From the NCBI GenBank assembly GCA_030078075.1, contig CP119644.1, forward strand, positions 710,001-774,000: a stretch of 64,000 bases of DNA, read 5' to 3'. The stretch is from Crithidia sp. LVH-60A. Taxonomy: Eukaryota > Euglenozoa > Kinetoplastea > Trypanosomatida > Trypanosomatidae. Shown here piece after piece: positions 44,645 to 55,979 of the stretch; the stretch's first letter is position 1, and each line of letters begins with the position of its first letter. Under the pieces are notes generated by a model, which worked only from the letters and a program-made list of their open reading frames with translations, made no database searches and was not told the DNA's origin. The translations under genes and the position numbers were made by a program.

Positions 44645-47486
44645 ATGACGACACTCAGTCTCTCCACGCAGTCGGTGTCGCACCTGCTGAGCATGTCCGC
44701 CCCGATGGGCTCCCTCGCCACCGCCATCGACCCCACGAGCGACTTCCCCACCGATGGAGCGGTGAGCGCCACACACCCTGTCGAGTACTTCTCCATCACC
44801 CTCAACACACCGGCGCTGGTGGTGCTGCGGATGCAGGAGGCGAACACCGCAAGTCGGTGCGCGCTTTTCCTGAGCTGCACGACGCCGAAGCCTAACGCCA
44901 ACAGCGCCTCCTGGCGGCTCATCTCACCCGAACCCGTGAAGCAGCTCGTGCTGCACCCGGCTGACCCCGCCTACCGCGTCGGGGTGTTGACGATCGCCGT
45001 CCACTACCTCGAGCAGAGCGGCCGCAGCCACTTCCAGCTGCGGGCACAACTTCGACGCGACTTTTTTGCCATGTGGCTGCGTACAGGAGAGGTGCCGCGC
45101 GCTGCTGTGGCGGGTCGTCTACGCGGTGAGTCGGAGGTCCCCCTTGCGGTGGGCAAAGCGATGTCGTCGACGCTGCATGGGGTGCTTACTGCCTCCCCTA
45201 TCGGTGGCTCCTCTTCCGCTGCTGATGCTGCTGCTGTCGATGCTGCTGCTGCACCTCCTACTGCTGCCACGAACCGCACTGGCAGTGCCCTCTTCACCTC
45301 CCTCTACGTCGGCGACTGGCACGGCAGCCAGCGCGAAGGCCTCGGGTTCCAATACTACGCCGCACCCGACGACATCGGCGAGAGGGACGCCTGGCAGGGC
45401 ACCGTGCGGCTCGGTGAGGGCGAGGACGCCGCTGCGTCGATGAGTTGGGGGAGCGAGGACAGGGCTCACACTGCCGCTGTCTCCCCCAGCATGTCTTCGT
45501 CGACCCCTGGTGTGGCCACAACGACTGCTGCGCATGCGGGCAGTGTTGCGGCACCACTGCTGCTGCTGCGTGCCTTCAGTGAGCGCCACAACCTGCCGTG
45601 GTCGGCCTGGAGCATCCCCGATACCGTCACCCCAGAGGAGCTGGCGAAGCTGGGCTTCCTTCACTCGCTGCGCGCGAACGCTGTGGATGCGACGTCGGAG
45701 AAGTCGGCACGGCGCAACTTTGGCGACGCCCCCTCCGCCTTCGCCTCTGTGGTGAGCCCGAACACTGGCTCACTGCAGCTGCCCTCGCCGGCATCGGGTC
45801 ACCCTTCGAGTCCCTCGCTCCCTCCCCCGCCCCCTGCTTCCCCGTTCACCACCGCCGTGGAGGGCCTCTCCGTCCTGGGCGGCGTTATCGACCACCTCGT
45901 CTTGACGGAGATCCGCGATGCCGAGCTGGGGCAGTGGGTGGTGCTGCCGGTGCTGCCCGGCGTGGAGGTCTACGCGGGAGAGTGGGCGGCCAACGCGAAG
46001 GAGGGCCGAGGTGTTTACCAGTGGCTCGACCGGTCGTACATTGGGGAGTGGGTGGCGGGCCGGCGCGAGGGCTTCGGTCTGCTGCGGCGTCGCGACGGCG
46101 GCTGGTACCGCGGGCAGTGGGAGCGCCACGTGCCGCACGGCCTTGGGGAGGCGCGCCTCATGCCCGGCAATCTCCTCTACAAGGGCGACTGGAAGAAGGG
46201 CTGCCGCAGCGGACGGGGCTGTCTGACGAGCCCGGACGGCACCGCGGTGCACGGGGTGTGGGCTGCCGACGTGCTGCTGCCGGAGGTGCACACCGAGTAC
46301 GCCGACGGCAGCGTGTACGACGGGACGTGGGGGACCAGAAGGCTGCAGGGACGGACTCGGCACGCTGACGGACACGGCGGGGTGCCAGCACACCCACACG
46401 TGGCGCCAGGACTCCCGCGAGGGTGAGGGGAAGGAGGTGTACCTCAACGGCGTGGTCTTGGAGGGGCTGTGGCAGGACGACGTGCTCGTCAGCGGCGTCT
46501 ACGTCTTCCCAAATGGCGACCGCTACGTTGGAGAAATGGACGCCGTTCTGCATGTCCGCCACGGCACCGGGACGTGTACCTCGGCCGATGGCCTCGCGGT
46601 GTACACGGGTGGCTGGTGCAAGGACCAGCGCACCGGCCACGGCGTCTTCGTCCGCCACGCCGCGGCAAGCCCACTCTCGCCAAACGGCATCGCTGCTGAC
46701 AAGGCGGTGGCGGAGCGCTACGATGGAGCGTGGGTGGCGGACATGCGGAGCGGCACGGGTCGCCAGGAGGAGGGCGACCACGTGTACGACGGCGCCTTCG
46801 ACAAGGACTGCCGCGACGGCCTCGGCGTGCAGCGCAACACCCGCACCGGGTCCTTTTACAACGGCCAGTGGCAGGCCAGCCGCCGCTGCGGTGCCGGCCT
46901 GTACTACAGCGCGACGAAGGACACCACCTACGAGGGCGTCTTCCTCAACGACCGCCTCACGGGCACGGGCACCGCCACCCGGAACGGCTCCGCCGAGCAG
47001 TACAGCGGGCTGTGGGTGGATGGGGTGGAGCAGGGCCACGGCTCGCTGCGGCTCGCGAGCGGCGACACGCTGCGTGGCGTGTGGCACCGCGGCCTGCCCG
47101 AGGCGGGGACGAGTGTCGAGTACATCGACGCCGCAGAGAAAGGGGCAGCGCGGGACTCCCGCTACGTGGGTGGGTGGGAGGGTGGCGCGCGGCACGGCAG
47201 CGGCACGCAGGTCTTTCGCGACGGCAGCGTCTACGAGGGGGCGTGGCGGCACAACAAGCAGCACGGCCGCGGTCGCCGCACCGCCGCCTCGGGCGAGTCG
47301 GTGGACTGCGAGTGGGTGGACGGCGGCATCGCCCCGGGCTGCGTCGCGACGGTGCAGTTCGCCGATGGGAGCCTCTACGTGGGGCCGGTGAACGCGGCGG
47401 GTGTGCCGCACGGGGCGGGGGTGCTGACATACCCCGATGGCACGGTCTTTGACGGGCACTTCGACGACGGCATCTACCAGCTGTAG
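44645..47486 (+). CDS. MORN-repeat protein; one frame break
   Basis: About 946 residues across one break. The first about 210 residues have no MORN repeats and may form a beta-rich domain (VEYFSITLNTPALVVLRMQEA). A first MORN-like unit follows at about 220 (YVGDWHGSQREGLGFQYY). A low-complexity stretch leads to a dense MORN series from about 440 on, such as YAGEWAANAKEGRGVYQW and YIGEWVAGRREGFGLL, through to the C-terminus (FDGHFDDGIYQL). I count at least fifteen units. The break lies at a G5 run (46329-46333): removing one G joins YDGTWG to EGCRDGLGT in the repeat rhythm. MORN proteins bind or shape membranes and act as cytoskeletal scaffolds (in trypanosomes, at the flagellar-pocket collar and hook). 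A location for this one is inferred only. The family member is larger than MORN1 (about 360 residues). Confidence 0.88.
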
Positions 47487-47765
47487 CAGGTCTGTCCGCG
47501 TCGCTTTCCTCGCCGCGGTGCTCGCTCCGCTCACGTGATGTAAACGAGCATCTTAAACATGTAAACAAAAAAAAAACACAACAACCCATTCCAATATATC
47601 CTCAACAGTCATCTACAAACGTGCAGAGCATTGTTTATCTTGATCTCAGTGAGCGTGTACCCCCCTTGCAGCTATCCAACAGCGAACCTCATTTATTAAA
47701 AAAAGAAAGTGTAGTACAACAGCGAACAACAAAATGGCCCATTTCAGTTGGTGTGAGTCGGTGAA

Positions 47766-47796
<31 letters not shown>

Positions 47797-48200
47797 CTGT
47801 TTGCGCATCAGGTCGAGCCGTCTTGCGCCTTGAAGCTCTTTTTCGCTACTTTCAGCAGTGCTCATTACTCCTGGACAACCAATGAAGCTGCCGAATGGGC
47901 TTTCGCAGTGACGCGGTAAGTTGTGGTTCTTTCTCTTCCGCTGCGGAGATGTGAAGGATGATGTTGCGAGTGCGACTTCGACCATTTTTTTTTCTGTCTG
48001 CCTTTCTTTCTCCCCCTCTTGTTTTCGCGGTAGTCCTCGTAGCGCCTCCGCCGTGAAGGCCGACACACACACACACACACGGATGGGCGACCGCAGCTCT
48101 TTCCTGTGCCTCGCGGTGCCAGACAGCGGCGACTCAACGCCCGCTCTCGAGGTCTGCTCCACATGCCTCAGCTTCTCTGCATGCTGATGAACGGCCTCCA
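47487..48200. other. intergenic region
   Basis: No gene. Holds an A9 run near 47567-47575, a TG microsatellite (47770-47796) and an AC array (48063-48080). An antisense frame over 47689-48309 is derived from these repeats and is not credible. Confidence 0.65.
47770..47796 (+). repeat. (TG)n microsatellite
   Basis: An uninterrupted TG/GT array in untranslated sequence between the MORN and coiled-coil genes. A shorter AC array lies about 270 bases downstream. Confidence 0.9.
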
Positions 48201-49307
48201 ATGCCGGCGTCTCCCGCATTCCATCAGGACGCCACACAAGAGAGTCAGCAGCAGACTCACGCCGACCCCCAACGCTCCTCCCCCACCACCGCGAAGCCCT
48301 TCGACACATCCTCTATTGCTCAAGAGGAGGAGGGGGCAGGCGACAATGCAGCTTCGCACCCTCTCCGGTCCTTCTTCTCCGTGCACCCCGACCGCGCCGC
48401 CGCCGCCACCCTCTCCCCCGCCGAGGAGGACGCAGACACGCAGCGGCGGTGGCGCGTAGATGCGGCGGACGTCGAGGTTTACCTCACCCAGCTCGACACC
48501 GCTCGCGAGGAGTGTGCGCGAATCGGCTACTACACCAAGGCGCTGGCCTGCATGCAGCGCATGGAGCAGGCGGTGCGGCTCTTCGCCAAGCGCCTCCACA
48601 GCGAGACCGACGCCGTCGCCGCCCGCACGCGAGCCCGCCTGACGGAGCAGCAGAAGCTGCAGCGGCTGGAGCTGCGCCGGCAGTGGCGGGAAAAGATTGC
48701 GGCCTACAAACACAACGCGGCGACGCTCGTTGCGGCTGCTGAGCAGCACCACCACGCGCAGCTGGAGAAAGAGGACACGCAGATGCGCAGTGAGCTGCAT
48801 CTTCGCCACCGAGTGCCAGAAGGCAGTAGCGACACTGTCGCACCATCCCCTGCGTGGTCGAAGGAGGTGCAGCACCTTCAGTACGAGCTCCAACAGTTTC
48901 TCCGCCAGCGCCGCTACGCCGAGGCGGAGCGCCTGCGTGCGCAGCTGCAGCGCCTGGAGAGGCGTGAGACGACGGACCACGAGCGGGCGGTGACGCAACA
49001 GCACCTGCAGCGGTTGCAGACGCTGAAGGCGGCCCACGCCGCCGCGCTGGCCAATATGCAGGCGGTGCATCGGCAGGAGGTACACGCGATGGTGCAGGCG
49101 GGGCGTGAGGCACTGGAGGATCTCGAGCAGAATCACCTCGCGGCGCTGCAGGTGGTAGAAGATCGGCGGCAGCGGCTGCACGAGCAAAACCGTGGTGTGC
49201 TGCGCGCGTACGAGGCCGCGGACGTGCTGGACCCGAAGGCGGCGGGGCTGAAGCTAATACGCCTCTCTCACGGACTGTGGATGCCACCTGCCCACTTGCG
49301 GAGGTAG
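48201..49307 (+). CDS. coiled-coil protein of unknown function
   Basis: A complete 368-residue protein, intact frame. The first about 80 residues are Ser/Thr/Gln-rich and disordered. The rest is almost continuous helix with high Arg/Gln/Glu/Leu content. Two short segments share the same look, YYTKALACMQRMEQAVRLF and RRYAEAERLRAQLQRLERRE. They resemble the short basic helical-hairpin (UVR-like) units found in several cytoskeletal proteins, though the likeness is only by eye. The C-terminus ends in a conserved-looking non-helical piece (LKLIRLSHGLWMPP). No membrane segment or enzyme motif. Probably a cytoskeletal or flagellar component; this is inference from composition. Confidence 0.8.
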   Translation: MPASPAFHQDATQESQQQTHADPQRSSPTTAKPFDTSSIAQEEEGAGDNAASHPLRSFFSVHPDRAAAATLSPAEEDADTQRRWRVDAADVEVYLTQLDTAREECARIGYYTKALACMQRMEQAVRLFAKRLHSETDAVAARTRARLTEQQKLQRLELRRQWREKIAAYKHNAATLVAAAEQHHHAQLEKEDTQMRSELHLRHRVPEGSSDTVAPSPAWSKEVQHLQYELQQFLRQRRYAEAERLRAQLQRLERRETTDHERAVTQQHLQRLQTLKAAHAAALANMQAVHRQEVHAMVQAGREALEDLEQNHLAALQVVEDRRQRLHEQNRGVLRAYEAADVLDPKAAGLKLIRLSHGLWMPPAHLRR

Positions 49308-49974
49308 TTACGACGACCTTTCCACCACACGCTTCAGCTGCTGGTTTTGCTTTCTCTTCGCCTTCACACCTACACTCTCTAAGCGGCTTCCGTCGTGTCG
49401 TTGTCCGCGCTTTTCTTTTTTAACTTTTGCTTTGTACACTATTCTTGTTTTTCTGTACATTATACCACCTGCGCTACGCAGTGTTGACAACACGAAAACA
49501 AAAAGATGTTCACTATCTTCCTCCCTTGTTTTCTCGCCGAGGTATTTGATAAGCGTCTCTTTTTCCTACCTAAGTTTAAGGATGGCACGAACCAGCAAGG
49601 TGACTGCGCTTTCTCCAGCCATCCTTCTCATGTAGCTGCGCATCGTCATTGCCTACTTTCTCTCGCTCCCATTCTGTTCTCTGTCGTCCGTCTCCCGTAC
49701 TTTTCTCTCTGCTACTATCTTCTGGAATCGGCAAACCAGCACACTCGCAGCAAGGCACAGGAGGACATTCCGTGTGTGCCATCAAGTGCGGGTCCCAAAG
49801 GACACACACACAAAGAAATAGGAAAAAAACAAAAAAAAACAGAGAAAGCCACACCACTACCACTTTTGTGGCCCGTGACACTACCCACGTACACCCAGAC
49901 ACACAAGCTGAAAGCACAAAAAACACACACACAATTGTCATCTGTAAATCGAGATTTCACGCAGAGCCTCACCA
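49308..49974. other. intergenic region
   Basis: No gene. A T/C-rich stretch at 49405-49425 and 49640-49725, and A/C-rich sequence with CACACACACA and A-runs at 49800-49935 directly before the exonuclease start. Confidence 0.6.
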
Positions 49975-52727
49975 ATGGGTATCGCTGGCTTCTTTTTGTG
50001 GCTGCAGCGGTGGTATGCCGACTGCATCGACAACATCCCCCAAGACGTCGTCGACGCCCCCCTAAAGGGGAAGGCGCGCCCCCCCAACACCACACCCCCC
50101 CCTCCCAAAAAAAACCCCCAAAAAAAAAAAAAACGGCCAAAAACCCCCCCCCCCCCCAAAAACCCCCCCCCCCCGGAGGGGGAGGAAGAAGAAGAAAAAT
50201 TTTAAAATATATTTTATAAAACCCAACCTTTAATTAAGGGTGGGGGGGGAAAAAAAAAAGTTGTGCTTTGTTTTGGAGGGGGGGGGCCGGAGCAAGATGA
50301 ATCAGCAGCGCAGCCGCCGCTTCCGCGCCGCTGACGAGCGTCTGGAGAGCGACGCGATTTCGAACGCCTGTGCAGACCGCATCGTCTCGGAGTTCAAGCT
50401 GCCGCGGCCGCGGGTGCGAGAGCGGTGGGACCACAACGTCATCACCCCGTCGACCGCCTTCATGGAGCGCGTCGCGCTGGCGCTGGAGTGGTACATCATG
50501 AAGAAGCTGAACGAGGACAAGAACTGGCGCCACCTCGCGGTGGTCTTCTCCGACGCCCACGTCCCTGGTGAGGGGGAGCACAAGATCATGCAGTACATCC
50601 GCGGTCTCCGCTCCCAGCCGGGCTACGACTTCAACACCACCCACGTCATCCACGGCATGGACGCCGATCTCATCTGCCTCGGCCTCTCCACGCACGAGCG
50701 GCACGTGAGCATCCTGCGCAACCAGCTCACCGAGACCTTCCAGCCCGACCACAACCGCTTCTGCTACTTCAACCTCAGCACCTACCGCGAGAAGCTGCGG
50801 AAGGACTTCGAGGCGATAAGCGGTATGGAGTTCGAGCGCGTCATCGACGACTTTGTCTTTCTCTGCTTCTTCGTCGGCAACGACTTTCTGCCCCACGTCC
50901 CTCTTGTCTCCATCAAGACACGAGGGATTGAGCTGCTGCTGGACCACTACGTGCGTGACTTCACAGAGCACGGCTATCTGACCCAGCTCGGCGAGGTCGA
51001 CTACGCCCGCCTGCACATCTTCCTCAGCAACTTCAACCGCAAGTGCATGATGAAGCTGTCGAAGGAGTACTACGGCGTTATGCGAGCCAAGGAGCGGGCG
51101 AAGCAGCACGTCGAGGAGCGCGTCACCAAGACGGAGGAGTCCGCACAGGAGCTCGTCGACTCCCTGCAGCCCGACGGCAGCAACGCGCAGGAGGTGAGCG
51201 ATCGGCTGCTTGGGCTGCTCACGTCCGTGCGGAAGGAGCGGGTGCGTCTCGTCGCCGACAAGCAGCCCCTCGGCTTCTCCTACCTCGACCACGCCTACCG
51301 CGACGCCTACTACCAGGCAAAGTTCGGCTGGGACCCGGTGGCGAACCGGTCGGCCTTTGAGAGCCAGATCCGCCTTTGCTGTGCGGAGTATCTGCGCGGG
51401 ATGCAGTGGGTGATGCGGTACTACACGAAGGGCTGCCCCTCATGGGAGTGGTACTTTCCCTACCACTACGCCCCGCTGCTGCAGGACCTCGCCACGTTTA
51501 ACGCGACAGTGAACGTGGAGATGCGCATGAGTGCCCCGCTGCACCCGGTGGAGCAGCTGCTCGCGGTGCTGCCGCGCCTCAGCGTCCATGCCCTGCCCGA
51601 GGAGCTGCACGACGCCGTGAATGACCCGGCCTCGGTGCTGGGCAAGTTCTACCCCGACATGGTCGATGTCGACTTCAGCGAGGCGAACTTTTCGTATCAG
51701 GGCGTGCTGCGGATTCCGTTCATCAACTGCGAGGCCCTCAGCTCTGCGTGCAAGGAGGTGGTGACGCTGGAGGAGGACTTTGGCAGCACCTTTCTCTACT
51801 GCCACGAGTCCACCGCGCTGGCCAAGCAGCTCGACGCCCTCACCGGCCCCGGCAACGAGGCACTGCCCATCTCCTCCGGCCTCGCACCGCCCATCGTGCC
51901 GGTCCCGGCCGCTGTCGCCGCACAAACCCCCGTCGCTGGTCGTGTGGGCCGCTTCGAGGCGGAGTGGCCGCGGCACGAGGTGCTGAACTGCCCCGATCCT
52001 GGCATGGCGAAGGGCGAGCGCTACGGAGGCGACATCGCGAACAATCGCGTGAACCAGTACCGCTACGAGCTGAGCACGCAGGCCGACTACCGCCCGCTGC
52101 TCCTGAGCGGCGATAAGCTGAGCGAGTCGGCCGCTAAGGCGACGCCGGGAATGCGGCTGCCGCACCACCAGCGCGGTGGGGTGGCGGAGAGGACGCGGGA
52201 GACGAAGGGGAGAGGGACCGCAAGCGGGATCGCAGTCCGCGCCGCAAGGACGGTGCGCAGGACGACGACGCCCGGAAGCGCCGCCGTGAGGAGGAGAGCA
52301 GCAGCCAGCGTCACCCAGCAGCAGCAGCAGCAGGCGGCACCACGAGCGTGACGACAAGGAAAGGGACAAGGAGCGCCGTCACCGCCGGTCCCGCTCGCCG
52401 CGTGCGAGCCGATCAGAGGAGAAGAAGTCGGAGAGGCACAGCGGGGCGAAGCGCGGTGACGACCATAAGCGCCACCGTGACCGTGAGAGCAATCGCGATC
52501 GCGATCGCCACCGCGGCCAACGGGACAGGGAGAAGGCGTCGGACCGCCACGAAGAGCGCGACAAGCACCGCCCGTCTGCTTCCTCATCGTCGAAGGACAA
52601 GGAGGCGAACAAGCACCACCACCACCACCAGAGCAGCCATCGATCGCGAGATGCAAAGAAGGAGGCACGTGAGCCGACGAAGGAGCGTTCAAGCCGGTCC
52701 AAGCACTCCAAGCGTGACAAGCATTAA
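49975..52727 (+). CDS. XRN2: 5'-3' exoribonuclease, XRN2/Rat1-like; homopolymer block near the N-terminus and two frame breaks near the C-terminus
   Basis: About 917 residues in all. It starts MGIAGFFLWLQRWY, matching the XRN N-terminus, and reads well to about 50060. Homopolymer sequence then replaces roughly 78 residues, the part that should hold the first catalytic aspartate (LDMNG segment). The family resumes at 50294 with KMNQQRSRRFRAADE, at about residue 107 (about 110 in human XRN2, so the block has nearly the right length). Conserved blocks follow: GEGEHKIMQYIR, HGMDADLICLGLSTHERH, FVGNDFLPHVP, AYYQAKFGWDP and RGMQWVMRYYTKGCPSWEWYF. The C-terminal tail is Arg/Asp/Ser-rich. It continues after a G4 run (52178-52181) and a CCC (52314-52316), and ends at TAA 52725-52727. 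XRN2/Rat1 degrades and trims nuclear RNA, including rRNA precursors and spacers. The paralogue (trypanosomes have four) is uncertain. Confidence 0.9.
50060..50293. other. homopolymer block inside the XRN gene, probable sequence artefact
   Basis: About 230 bases dominated by C, A and G runs plus a short AT-rich piece (near 50200-50235), unlike anything around it. XRN sequence is normal on both sides, and the residue numbering across the block matches the family. It therefore most likely stands in for real coding sequence that was not resolved. Confidence 0.8.
52190..52727 (+). other. Arg/Asp/Ser-rich C-terminal coding tail of the exonuclease
   Basis: The tail reads as one charged low-complexity domain only if the frame changes twice, first near 52180 and again near 52315. 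It contains RDRKRDRSPRRK, then KRRREEESSSQRH, then repeated RDRE/RDRD and SRSKHSKRDKH-type units, and a run of five histidines (52613-52630). RS/RD-rich tails are common in nuclear RNA-binding proteins, which supports nuclear location for this XRN. Confidence 0.7.
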
Positions 52728-53255
52728 AAGTCTTTTTGTTTCCTCGTCAGATCTTTTCTTTTTTTGTCCTCAAACTAAACGTTTAAGATGAGTACACACA
52801 CCCACAAGAAACAGAGAGGAGTGTACTAACAGCAAAAAAATAAAAAAAAGAAATTTGCGCCTCTTTCAATCAGAAACTCCCTTCCTGCTGAGAAAAAATA
52901 ATTTATATGTGTTCTAGTGGCTCTCCTTGTTGCATGAATATGCATTAAGGAGAGCAAATCCCTTGAGGCAGGTGTAGTGCGGGGAGAAGAAAAGGCGGTT
53001 TTTAAAGTCTACAGATTTGCTCACTCTCGGCTTCTCAAGTATGCCTTTCGTTGTATGTGTCCTTTGTTGCTTTCTTTGCTTAAGCTCTTTGCTGCTCTGG
53101 TTAAGTCTCTTATTTGACGTTAGCTACTCGCTTGCGTGACGCGACACCTTTCTGTTCACCTCCAACGCCACTTCTCCGTCTCTGTCCCCCTCGTCTGTTT
53201 GAATTTATGGTTTTCCACAGTTATAGCTCTCTCTCTCTAAGTCGACCAGTTGCAG
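52728..53255. other. intergenic region
   Basis: No gene. A-runs near 52833-52851, and pyrimidine-rich sequence at 53140-53200 and 53225-53240 before the TPR gene. The acceptor is probably TTTTCCACAG near 53211-53220 or the CAG at 53253-53255. Confidence 0.6.
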
Positions 53256-55979
53256 ATGCCGCGTGCCTCCTTCACCGCATCCGAAAAGACAGGTGCCGCG
53301 TCGTCCTCTTTTGCTCCGGCCTCTATAGCTGCTTACAAGGTGCAGGAGAAGTACGAGGCAGGCGTGCGCCTCCTCCAGGCCGGGCACGTGCGATCCGCCA
53401 TCCAGCAGTTCCAGGAGGCCTCCTTCTTTGACGCGCAGGACGCGCGGCCGATCGTGGCGCTGGCGGAGTGCTACGTCTTTCTCTGCGACCTCCGCTCTGC
53501 GATTCGGTGCTACCGCCGTGCGCTGTGGTCGCTGCGGCGGCGGCCGCAGAAGGAGCCTCGTGCGGAAGGGTGTGCGTGCGTCGCGCCTGCTCTCGGCCGA
53601 GGCCATCGCGTCCCTGCTGTCGAGCTTGACACCACCGCAAGAGAGCTTTATCACTGCCGCCGGAGCTCTTATCAGCACCAGAACCAGTGGAGGAAGCGCA
53701 GGATGTAGAGGGACCAGCTTCAGCGGAGGAGCCGCTTCCACAAACGTCTGTACAGCCACCGTCGCCACACTTATCCGTGGCGGACGTGAAGGAGGGGAAG
53801 GATGCAGCAGCTGAGGAGCCGGTCGCGGTGCAGGAGCCCTTTGCGTCGTCCCCGCCACCTCCGCGGCCCACCACCGCACAGTTCACGCCACCCACCGCCT
53901 TCTTGTCAGGTGAGGCATTGACCGCCATGGTGGAGGGACGTGCGCTGTCGACGCAGGAGGCGGCAGACGCCCCAGTGGAGTCAATAGATGTCTCAACGCC
54001 ACTTCCAACAGAAGTGCAAACAGACAGGGGAACAGTCGCAGCATCGGCGACAGAGGCGGAGGAGTGCTCCACCGACTTCTCCCAACCGCCGAGCACACCG
54101 TCGTCTCCCACAGAAGCACCCAACTGGAGCGGGCAGAACGTCTCGCACGTCATCGCCTCATCCGCTGCGCCGCCCTCGCAGTCCACCGCACCGCACGCCC
54201 TCACGGCGTCAGAGGTGCGCTGCCGGCTCGCCGGCGTGCTGGACGCACTCGGGCTGGCGCTCTTCCAGGTGGGCAGCGTGGAGCAGGCGCTGCGGTGCAC
54301 GACGGAGGCGCTGGAGCTGATTGCCGCGGCAGAGGCGGAGGAGGGGGCGGAGGCAGCAGGGGCGGGAGCAGGAGGCAACACGCCGTTCTTTGCCAAAGCG
54401 TCGAACCCGTATCTGAGCGAGCCGATCATCGCCCTCCACCGCGCCGTCTTCCTCATTGCGTTGCAGTACGAGGAGGAGGCTGAGGTGCTGCTGACGAGCC
54501 ACTACCAGCGGTTCAGCAGCTGCCGCACACAGTCAGCCCCGCTGCTCATTCAGCTCTTCTGCAACCGCCAGGCGTTTCGCAAAGCGCGGCTGTTGCTCGA
54601 GACGCAGGAGGAGGGCTTCCAGGCGGCGGTCCTGCGAGCCGAACGCGCTGCCGCAGCCGCTGCGTCGAGTGAGGAGCGGACATCGCCAGTGAGCTTTGGT
54701 GGTACGGCTTCGATTGAGGACCGCTCCTCCTCGAACTTGCCACTTGCTAAGAACGAGGATGACTGCCCGGCGGAGCGTCTCGACACGTCCACCGCCTTCC
54801 CAGCCCTCAGCTCCCCCGCCTCCCTCACGGTGGCCAAGTTCATCTTCACGGAGCTCTACGCACGCTACCGCAGCGCCGCCCTCGCCAGCGATGACGAGGA
54901 CAGCGTCACGCGGTGCCTCGACGTGTATCCCAACGACGTCGACCTCCTCTTCCGCCGCGCACAGCTCCGCATCGCGGCTGGGGATTTAAAGCAGAGCATC
55001 AAAGACTTGTTCACCTGTGTGCAGGACACGAACGGGGAGCACAAGGCCGCCATCGAGGCGATGACGACGGTGCTCTTTACGATTGGCTCGAGCCTTGACG
55101 GGGAGTCGGAGGTGCAGAACGCGGTGACGTACTACTCCGAGTCGCTCAAGTGGCGGCCCGACAACCTGCTGGTGTTGGTGGCGCGTGGGGACTGCTACAC
55201 CAAGATGGAGGCCTTCGAGGAGGCCTTGGCGGACTACAACGCCATCTTGAACTACGCTCCCGGGCACCGCGAGGCGCAGGGCCGCATTGCAGCCTTGCAC
55301 GACTTGTGGGGCCGCAAGTTCTACGCCATGGACAGTGTCACGCAGGCAGAGGTGGAGTTCACGAACGCCATCAAGGCGGATGGCAGCAACCCGGAGTTCT
55401 ACTACCACCGCGCGCTCTGCCGGCTGCGGCTGAACCAGGGCCAGTACGCGCTGCGGGATGTTCTGTCGTGCAAGGAGCTCCGGCCGACCGCCCCGCACCT
55501 CCGCGCCTTTATTGCCCGCTACATGGAGCCGACGCAGCAGCTAGATGACGAGGTGCAGCGGACGGCGGCAGAGAGGGAGGAGGCTGAGAGGCGGCAGAGG
55601 AAGAACGCAGCGCATCGCACGGCAGCGGTGGCGTCGGACGGCAGCCGCCATCCCGCCTCCACGTCCACCACCAGCGGTGCAGCGGCAAAGTGGTACGGTG
55701 CGCGTACGCCGCCGCCACCTCCAGCGCCTTCCTTGGCGGTGAAAGGTGGGCGGAAGTGGACGTCACCGTCGTGCCGCCTCGCGAGGGAAAGGGGCCGAGA
55801 GCGGCGGCGACTACGCGGCGTCCGAGACGACCACAACTTCTCCCTCTTCTGCCGTGCTGCTCCCTCCTATCTCCAACCGCAGCCGGGCTCGCACGGCCAA
55901 CGACGGCGGGTGGGTGCAGGGATGCCAGACGATGCTGCACCGCCGCCAACGTGAGGAGGCGCTCTCACAGACCAAGTGA
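53256..55979 (+). CDS. tetratricopeptide-repeat (TPR) protein; three frame breaks
   Basis: About 906 residues across three breaks. The first frame (ATG 53256) carries a TPR pair at about residues 26-90 (YEAGVRLLQAGHVRSAIQQF and ALAECYVFLCDLRSAIRCYR). The frame changes near 53560 and again near 53675, then stays open for about 690 residues. An acidic Pro/Ser/Thr-rich linker is followed by TPR-like units (LGLALFQVGSVEQALRC) and a C-terminal cluster: ARGDCYTKMEAFEEALADYN, KFYAMDSVTQAEVEFTNAI and YHRALCRLRLNQGQYALRD. The last change is at GGG 55748-55750, after which the tail reads to the stop at 55979. TPRs mediate protein binding. The split N- and C-terminal TPR sets resemble TTC16/TTC25-type ciliary proteins, but I cannot assign the family. 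Confidence 0.78.

Noticed and set aside
47689-48309. 206-residue - strand frame
   Set aside because: Built from AC/TG microsatellites and the opposite of a + strand gene start.
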